A stretch of 64,000 nucleotides of DNA from positions 33,958-97,957 of the forward strand of contig NZ_JAPFPY010000018.1 of NCBI RefSeq assembly GCF_026240945.1. Reading direction: 5' to 3'. The DNA is from Mycolicibacterium sp. J2. Its GTDB lineage: Bacteria > Actinomycetota > Actinomycetes > Mycobacteriales > Mycobacteriaceae. The position numbers were made by a program, and so were the translations under genes. Positions 59,173-64,000 of this stretch are shown one piece after another; the stretch's first letter is position 1; the number at the start of each line of letters is the position of its first letter. The notes under the pieces were generated by a model. That model was given only the letters and a program-made list of their open reading frames with translations, searched no databases and was not told where the DNA came from.

Positions 59173-60668
59173 TGTCAGTGAAACTGCCCTACCGCCGCTA
59201 CACCACGGTCCGCAACGTCAGTTCGGTATCGCTGCGTTGGCGGGTGATGCTGCTGGCGATGTCGATGGTGGCCATGGTCGTGGTGCTGATGGCCGTTGCC
59301 GTCTACGTCGTGGTGTCCCGCTCGGTATTCGCCGATATCGACAACCAGCTGCACAGCCGGGCCCGGCTGCTCATCGAGAGCGGGTCGCTGGCCGCCGACC
59401 CCGGCAAGGCCATCGAAGGCACCGCCTATTCCGACGTCAACGCCATGCTGGTCAGCCCGGGTCGATACATCTACACCGCCAACCAGGAGGGGCAGACCCT
59501 GCCGCTGGGGGCGCCGGAGAAAGCGGTGGTGCAGGGTGACCTGCTGATGTCGTTGCGGACGGTCAACAACCAGAGGGTGCTGGCGGTGCATCTGGCCGAC
59601 GGCAACTCCCTGCTGATCTCCAAGAGCCTGGCGCCGACACTGGCCCTGCTCAAACGGCTCGGCACCATCCTGGCCATCGTCGGCGGTGCGGGTATGGCGG
59701 TGGCCGCCATCTCCGGGGGCATGGTGGCGCGTGCCGGCCTACGTCCGGTGGGCCGGCTGACCAAGGCCGCCGAACGCGTGGCGCGCACCGACGACCTGCG
59801 GCCCATCCCGGTGGTGGGTACCGACGAACTGGCCCGGCTCACCGAGGCCTTCAACATGATGCTGCGCGCGCTGGCCGAATCCCGGGAGCGCCAAGCCCGG
59901 CTGGTCACCGATGCCGGTCACGAACTGCGCACCCCGCTCACGTCGTTGCGTACCAATGTCGAACTGCTGATGGCGTCCATGGCCCCCGGCGCACCCCGGC
60001 TGCCCGATGACGAGATGGCCGGGCTGCAGGCCGACGTCATCGCGCAGATCGGTGAATTGTCCACGCTGGTAGGCGATTTGGTGGATCTCAGTCGTGACGA
60101 CGCCGGGGTGGTGATCCACGAGACCGTGGACATCTCGGATGTGGTCGAGCGCTCGCTGGAGCGAGTTCGCCGGCGCCGCAGCGATATCGAGTTCGATGCG
60201 GACGTGATCTCGTGGCAGGTCTACGGCGATGCGGCGGGGCTGTCGCGCGCCGTGCTCAACCTGCTGGACAACGCGGCCAAGTGGAGCCCCCCGGGTGGGC
60301 GGGTGTCGGTGCGGCTGCAGCAACGCGATGCCGTACACGCCGAACTGGTGGTCGCCGACTACGGGCCGGGCATCCCGCCGGAGGAACGGGACCTGGTCTT
60401 CGAGCGCTTCTACCGGTCCACCTCGGCCCGCGCGATGCCGGGGTCGGGGCTCGGCCTGGCGATCGTCAAACAGGTGGTGCTCAAACACGGCGGCACGATC
60501 CACGTCGAGGAGACCGTGCCGGGCGGGCAACCGCCGGGTACCTCGATCCACGTCATGCTGCCCGGCCGACGCGCGCTGCCCGACGCCGCCACCACCGGCG
60601 ACCTGCCGGCCGCGACACGCACGATCAATTCGGTGGACGGCGCGGTGGCCACCGCGGACAATAATTGA
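59172..60668 (+). CDS. mprB: Sensor histidine kinase MprB
   Basis: A 498-residue membrane sensor. Two transmembrane segments (about residues 28-50 and 162-185) flank an extracytoplasmic loop, followed by HAMP (GRLTKAAERVARTDDL), the dimer/phosphoacceptor helix with His250 in DAGHELRTPLTS and the ATPase domain with N box NLLDNAAKW, G1 ADYGPGIP and G2 GSGLGLAIV. It phosphorylates MprA under envelope stress. Coupled to mprA by TGATG overlap. Confidence 0.96.
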   Translation: MSVKLPYRRYTTVRNVSSVSLRWRVMLLAMSMVAMVVVLMAVAVYVVVSRSVFADIDNQLHSRARLLIESGSLAADPGKAIEGTAYSDVNAMLVSPGRYIYTANQEGQTLPLGAPEKAVVQGDLLMSLRTVNNQRVLAVHLADGNSLLISKSLAPTLALLKRLGTILAIVGGAGMAVAAISGGMVARAGLRPVGRLTKAAERVARTDDLRPIPVVGTDELARLTEAFNMMLRALAESRERQARLVTDAGHELRTPLTSLRTNVELLMASMAPGAPRLPDDEMAGLQADVIAQIGELSTLVGDLVDLSRDDAGVVIHETVDISDVVERSLERVRRRRSDIEFDADVISWQVYGDAAGLSRAVLNLLDNAAKWSPPGGRVSVRLQQRDAVHAELVVADYGPGIPPEERDLVFERFYRSTSARAMPGSGLGLAIVKQVVLKHGGTIHVEETVPGGQPPGTSIHVMLPGRRALPDAATTGDLPAATRTINSVDGAVATADNN

Positions 60669-60720
60669 CGTTCGGCTGGGGGCGTAGCGCCGCATCGGGG
60701 GTGTGATCTGTGACGCGTGC

Positions 60721-60764
60721 GGATTTCCTCGCGTCGTCCACGACGTTCTCTAAGTGGATTCTCA
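60721..60764 (+). promoter_or_regulatory. Candidate stress promoter and MprA-like repeat before pepD
   Basis: GGATT at 60721-60725 and CGTT at 60744-60747 have the 18-base spacing of an ECF (SigE-type) promoter, though the -35 is imperfect. TTCTC occurs twice in the next 18 bases (GTTCTCTA and ATTCTCAG), loosely resembling an MprA box but with a 13-base period. Confidence 0.3.
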
Positions 60765-60840
60765 GCCCAACTGGGCACTGTGTAGATGACGGACGCGTTG
60801 ACCAGGTAACAGCACCACGACAGAAAGAGTGCGGAGCCAC

Positions 60841-62163
60841 ATGACCAACCACCCCAGGTACACGCCCCCGCAGCGCCCCGGCGGGTACGAACCGGGGTCC
60901 GGATACTCTGCCCCGCACGGTGCGCCCCAGACCGGTTATCAGCACTCCCAGCAGCAGTACGACTGGCGTTACGCCCAGCAGCCGCGGCAGCAGCATCCCG
61001 TCGCGCCGCAATACGACCCCTACCGGCCTTCCGGCAACGCCGCGCCGCGTCAGCAGAAGCGTTCGCGCACAGGGGCCTTGGTCGCCGGTGCGGTCGCCAT
61101 CGCCGTGGTGTCGGCCGGTGTCGGCGGCGGTGTTGCAGTGCTTGCCCAGCCGGACCGCGCCACCACCACCACGTCCTTCGGCGGCGCCGCCCCGAGTGTG
61201 CCGGCGGCCAGCCTGCCGGTCGGATCGGTGGAACAGGTCGCGGCGAAGGTGGTGCCCAGCGTGGTCAAGCTGGAGACCGATATGGGTCGGGCCTCCGAGG
61301 AAGGCTCGGGGATCATCCTGAGCAGTGACGGCTTGATCCTCACCAACAACCACGTCGTGGCCGCCGCCGCGCCGGGCGGTCCCGGCGCACCGGGTGGGGC
61401 CGCGCAGACCAAGGTGACGTTCGCCGACGGCCGCACCACCACCTTCAGCATCGTCGGCACCGACCCCAGCAGTGATATCGCGGTGGTGCGCGCGCAGGGC
61501 GTATCCGGCCTGACGCCCATCACCCTGGGTTCGTCGGAGAACCTGCGGGTGGGGCAGGACGTGGTGGCCGTCGGCTCGCCGCTGGGCCTGGAGGGCACCG
61601 TCACCACCGGCATCGTCAGCGCCCTGAACCGTCCGGTGGCGGCCGGCGGTGACGCCAAGAACCAGAACACCGTGCTCGACGCCATCCAGACCGATGCCGC
61701 CATCAACCCGGGCAACTCCGGTGGTGCGCTGGTCAACATGAACGGGGAGTTGGTGGGGGTGAACTCCGCCATCGCGACCCTCGGTGGCGACTCGGGGCAG
61801 TCGCAGAGCGGTTCCATCGGTCTCGGTTTCGCCATTCCGGTGGACCAGGCCAAGCGGATCGCCGACGAACTGGTGCAGAACGGCACCGCGACGCATGCCT
61901 CCCTCGGTGTGCAGGTCGGCAACGACGCCGGGGTGGACGGCGCCAAGATCGTCGAGGTGACCGCAGGCGGTGCCGCCGCGGGGGCGGGCCTGCCCAGCGG
62001 TGTCGTCGTGACCAAGGTGAACGACCGCGTGATCAGCAGCGCCGACGCGCTGGTGGCCGCGGTGCGGTCGAAAGCACCGGGCACCAAGATCACCCTGACC
62101 TACCTGGATCCGTCCGGAAAACCGGCCACCCTGGACGTCACCTTGGGGAAGGCGGCCCAGTGA
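60841..62163 (+). CDS. pepD: HtrA-like serine protease PepD
   Basis: A 440-residue membrane-anchored protease. A Pro/Gln-rich cytoplasmic head is followed by a transmembrane segment (GALVAGAVAIAVVSAGVGGGVAVLA, about residues 78-102) and the chymotrypsin-like domain with catalytic His171 (TNNHVV), Asp212 (SSDIAVV) and Ser293 (GNSGGAL). One PDZ domain follows (GAKIVEVTAGGAAAGAGLPSG). It degrades or refolds misfolded wall proteins and feeds back on MprAB. ATG 60841 has GGAG seven bases upstream. Confidence 0.95.
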   Translation: MTNHPRYTPPQRPGGYEPGSGYSAPHGAPQTGYQHSQQQYDWRYAQQPRQQHPVAPQYDPYRPSGNAAPRQQKRSRTGALVAGAVAIAVVSAGVGGGVAVLAQPDRATTTTSFGGAAPSVPAASLPVGSVEQVAAKVVPSVVKLETDMGRASEEGSGIILSSDGLILTNNHVVAAAAPGGPGAPGGAAQTKVTFADGRTTTFSIVGTDPSSDIAVVRAQGVSGLTPITLGSSENLRVGQDVVAVGSPLGLEGTVTTGIVSALNRPVAAGGDAKNQNTVLDAIQTDAAINPGNSGGALVNMNGELVGVNSAIATLGGDSGQSQSGSIGLGFAIPVDQAKRIADELVQNGTATHASLGVQVGNDAGVDGAKIVEVTAGGAAAGAGLPSGVVVTKVNDRVISSADALVAAVRSKAPGTKITLTYLDPSGKPATLDVTLGKAAQ

Positions 62164-62726
62164 CCCGCACAGATGACCGCGCCAGGCTGTCGGTGGCTCC
62201 GATGTCCCCTGCCGGATATACGGTGACACTCATGGAACAACCTGGGGCGTTGGTAGGGCGTGCACTCGTCGTCGTCGTCGATGACCGGACAGCACATGGG
62301 GAAGAGGACCACAGTGGGCCGTTGGTCACCGAACTGCTCGGTGAAGCCGGATTCCTGGTCGACGGCGTGGTGGTGGTCGCCGCCGACGAGGTGGAGATCC
62401 GCAACGCGCTCAACACCGCGGTGATCGGCGGGGTCGATCTGGTGATCTCGGTGGGCGGCACTGGGGTGAGCCCCCGTGACGTCACCCCCGAGGCCACCGT
62501 CGACATCCTCGATCGGGAACTGCTCGGCATCTCCGAAGCCCTGCGCGCCTCCGGTTTGTCCGCGGGCATCATCGACGCGGGCGTCTCCCGGGGGCTGGCC
62601 GGTATTTCCGGCAGCACCTTGGTGGTCAACATCGCCGGTTCCCGCGCGGCCGTGCGTGACGGCATGGCCACCCTGGGTCCGCTCGCCGGCCAGATCATCG
62701 GTCAGCTCTCGAGCCTTGACATTTAG
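62160..62726 (+). CDS. moaB2: Molybdopterin adenylyl-/binding-type protein MoaB2
   Basis: A 188-residue MogA/MoaB-fold protein (164 from the ATG at 62232, which gives the homologue-like MEQPGALVGRALVVVVDD start). Characteristic motifs: SVGGTGVSPRDVTPEAT, the molybdopterin-phosphate loop, and SRGLAGISGSTLVVNIAGS. GTG 62160 overlaps the pepD stop by 4 bp, so expression is coupled to the stress protease. In M. tuberculosis MoaB2 has been linked to SigE; a cofactor role is plausible too. Confidence 0.9.
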   Translation: MTRTDDRARLSVAPMSPAGYTVTLMEQPGALVGRALVVVVDDRTAHGEEDHSGPLVTELLGEAGFLVDGVVVVAADEVEIRNALNTAVIGGVDLVISVGGTGVSPRDVTPEATVDILDRELLGISEALRASGLSAGIIDAGVSRGLAGISGSTLVVNIAGSRAAVRDGMATLGPLAGQIIGQLSSLDI

Positions 62727-62826
62727 CGGCGATTGTCCGGTCGGAAATATGCTCGTTCGCGCACGTGAGGGAAGAATTCGCAGGCCTGCTGCGTTACAGC
62801 CGCGTGAACGGGTTGGCCGGGCCGAT

Positions 62827-62842
62827 TGTGATGTTCGTCACA
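62827..62842 (+). promoter_or_regulatory. Perfect CRP consensus site upstream of small gene
   Basis: TGTGATGTTCGTCACA matches TGTGAnnnnnnTCACA at all fixed positions. It ends four bases before the GTG at 62847 and lies about 100 bp after moaB2. If the transcript starts at or near the GTG, the site would cover the core promoter and act in repression; if it starts further down, it could activate. Confidence 0.65.
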
Positions 62843-62846
62843 CCTG

Positions 62847-63014
62847 GTGGACGATGTGAGCGGGCCCTCCAAGCCATCGAGAGATGTAGTTAACGCGATC
62901 TTCGGTGACGAACTGCCCGCCACCACGAGCGACGAGCGGGTCGATGATTTGCCGGCGGAGGCCTCCGAGCGTGATCGCTGGCTCCGCGACAATGTGCCGC
63001 CACACCACGGCTGA
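62847..63014 (+). CDS. Small acidic protein with PPHHG terminus, 55 codons
   Basis: The frame from GTG 62847 (or GTG 62856) encodes a 52- to 55-residue hydrophilic protein. It starts VDDVSGPSKPSRDVV, continues NAIFGDELPATTSDERVDD and ends RDRWLRDNVPPHHG. The ordered composition, high third-position G+C and the acidic middle with a basic aromatic end speak for a real gene, and the end motif recalls small mycobacterial proteins, though I cannot verify homologues. It would be missed by a 60-residue cutoff. No signal peptide. It stands between moaB2 and the porin, where M. tuberculosis has mscL, behind a perfect CRP-type site. Confidence 0.6.
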   Translation: MDDVSGPSKPSRDVVNAIFGDELPATTSDERVDDLPAEASERDRWLRDNVPPHHG

Positions 63015-63394
63015 GCTGTGATTTCGTTCTGATCGGCCAGAATCTCTTTGATTCCGGTTGGAAACTCCGTCCGATTCCGCGGACGAGGCAAATCCGCCTT
63101 CGTGAAGGTATGGCCCCTGTGGTGCGCCCCGTCGTTGCTGGATTCGTGCTCCCCAGCAAACTTCTCGAATGGGGTGCGGTGGTGTCCGAGGCCGGCACGC
63201 ACGCGTTGCCGGGTGGATGCCTCCCCGTTATGTTCCTCGTGTCAACGATGAGCAAAGAGTAAGAGCAACATGTGGGCTTTCTAATTTGGCTCACATGATG
63301 GTCTTGCAAGGTGTGAGGTTTGAGCTAGGGCCGGGCCACACATCGACACACACGGTGAACACGCAAGAACACCGTCGGCACAGCTAGGGAGAAC
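63015..63394. other. 380-bp intergenic region, long leader of the porin gene
   Basis: No gene is supported here. The stretch is moderately A+T-rich near 63250-63300 and probably holds the porin promoter and a long 5' untranslated region, as described for mspA of M. smegmatis. Inverted repeat CATGTGGGC/GCTCACATG (one mismatch, 11-base loop) spans 63269-63297 and could be a leader hairpin. AGGGAGA precedes the porin ATG. Confidence 0.5.
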
Positions 63395-64000
63395 ATGAAG
63401 GCATTCAGTCGGGTGCTGCTTGCGATGGTCGCGGCTTTTGCCGCCCTGTTCGTGGGTACGGGCACTTCTCACGCAGGTCTGGACAACGAGCTGAGCCTCG
63501 TGGACGGCAAGGACCGGACCCTGACCATTCAGCAGTGGGACACGTTCCTCAATGGCGTGTTCCCGTTGGACCGCAACCGGCTGACCCGTGAGTGGTTCCA
63601 TTCGGGTAAGGCCAAGTACATCGTGTCGGGTCCGGGTGCTGATGAGTTCACCGGCACGCTGGAGCTGGGTTACCAGATCGGCTTCCCCTGGTCGCTGGGT
63701 GTGGGTATCAACTTCAGCTACACCACGCCGAACATCCTGCTCGATGATGCGACGCCGGCCAACCCGCTGCAGGTGATCACCCCGAACCTGTTCCCGGGTG
63801 CGTCGATCAGTGCTGACCTGGGTAACGGCCCGGGCATCCAGGAGGTTGCGACCTTCTCGACCGATGTGTCGGGTGCCAATGGCGCGGTCGCGGTGTCGAA
63901 TGCGCACGGCACGGTGACCGGTGCTGCCGGTGGTGTGCTGCTGCGTCCGTTCGCTCGGTTGATCGCCAAGGAGGGTGACTCGGTCACCACCTACGGCGAG
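63395..64000 (+). CDS. MspA-family outer-membrane porin (right end truncated by window)
   Basis: 202 codons are visible. A signal peptide (residues 1-27, ending GTSHA) is followed by the mature MspA sequence GLDNELSLVDGKDRTLT, nearly identical to M. smegmatis MspA through the rim and vestibule. MspA forms octameric channels for small hydrophilic solutes in the mycobacterial outer membrane. The constriction aspartates D90 and D91 are kept, but the loop after them is four residues shorter than in MspA and Asp93 is replaced. Only a few residues (PWNMN-like end) are cut off. Synteny with moaB2 suggests the MspC position of M. smegmatis. Confidence 0.93.
   Translation, partial: MKAFSRVLLAMVAAFAALFVGTGTSHAGLDNELSLVDGKDRTLTIQQWDTFLNGVFPLDRNRLTREWFHSGKAKYIVSGPGADEFTGTLELGYQIGFPWSLGVGINFSYTTPNILLDDATPANPLQVITPNLFPGASISADLGNGPGIQEVATFSTDVSGANGAVAVSNAHGTVTGAAGGVLLRPFARLIAKEGDSVTTYGE

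Overview
The window is high-G+C actinobacterial DNA and reads as a chromosome segment of a non-tuberculous, probably rapidly growing mycobacterium (Mycolicibacterium-like). Protein sequences that I recognise from memory of Mycobacterium tuberculosis follow one another in nearly the order of its Rv0937c-Rv0984 block: Ku, LigD, Fpg/Nei, SDR, Pgi, chorismate mutase, UvrD1, M23 peptidase, SucCD, a luciferase-like (LLM) oxidoreductase, the 34-kDa antigen homologue, PerM, PurN, PurH, a MoxR/VWA pair, DUF1707, the EchA7-FadE10-AccA2-AccD2-FadE13-AtuA cluster, RpmF, MprA, MprB, PepD and MoaB2. The PE_PGRS genes and the csoR/ctpV island known from that region in M. tuberculosis are absent. An MspA-type porin, absent from M. 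tuberculosis, runs off the right edge. No rRNA, tRNA, CRISPR array, complete insertion sequence or prophage was recognised.

Layout. 1-2.4 kb: an Nramp metal transporter, an unusual gamma-glutamylcyclotransferase/poly-gamma-glutamate hydrolase fusion and the first codons of an LLM oxidoreductase, all leftward. 2.4-4.9 kb: two paralogous small exported proteins and a reductase/SDR pair preceded by a KstR-like operator. 5-8.2 kb: the divergent NHEJ pair ku/ligD. 8.2-18 kb: accessory genes (exported proteins, RNase HI, a VOC protein, two MFS transporters, a ROK regulator, an LLM enzyme, an AurF-type diiron protein). 18-23 kb: CobF, a small membrane protein, Fpg/Nei, SDR, an exported protein and Pgi. 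23-25.6 kb: an aldehyde dehydrogenase and the remains of a molybdate-uptake locus next to a triplicated 23-bp repeat. 25.5-32.4 kb: chorismate mutase, UvrD1, a membrane protein, M23 peptidase and SucCD.

32.4-36.7 kb is an insertion relative to the M. tuberculosis order: two adjacent AAA+ ATPases preceded by a perfect 12-bp inverted repeat and a leaderless-looking promoter, a thiolase-like protein and a small hypothetical gene. 36.8-49.5 kb: LLM and SfnG-type monooxygenases around another KstR-like operator, 34-kDa antigen, PerM, PurN/PurH, a decaying AbiEi/nuclease-like gene, a large imperfect palindrome, an esterase, the MoxR/VWA pair and DUF1707. 49.6-58 kb: a tightly packed six-gene acyl-CoA carboxylation and beta-oxidation operon. 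58.2-62.7 kb: rpmF and mprA-mprB-pepD-moaB2, with a direct-repeat MprA box just before mprA. 62.8-64 kb: a previously uncounted 55-codon gene directly behind a perfect CRP-type palindrome, then the porin with a long leader.

Functional themes: DNA repair (Ku/LigD, UvrD1, Fpg/Nei), envelope stress control (MprAB/PepD), central carbon and purine metabolism (Pgi, SucCD, PurNH), and lipid or sterol-type catabolism under candidate KstR operators. All function calls come from reading the sequence and from recall of families; no database search was run.
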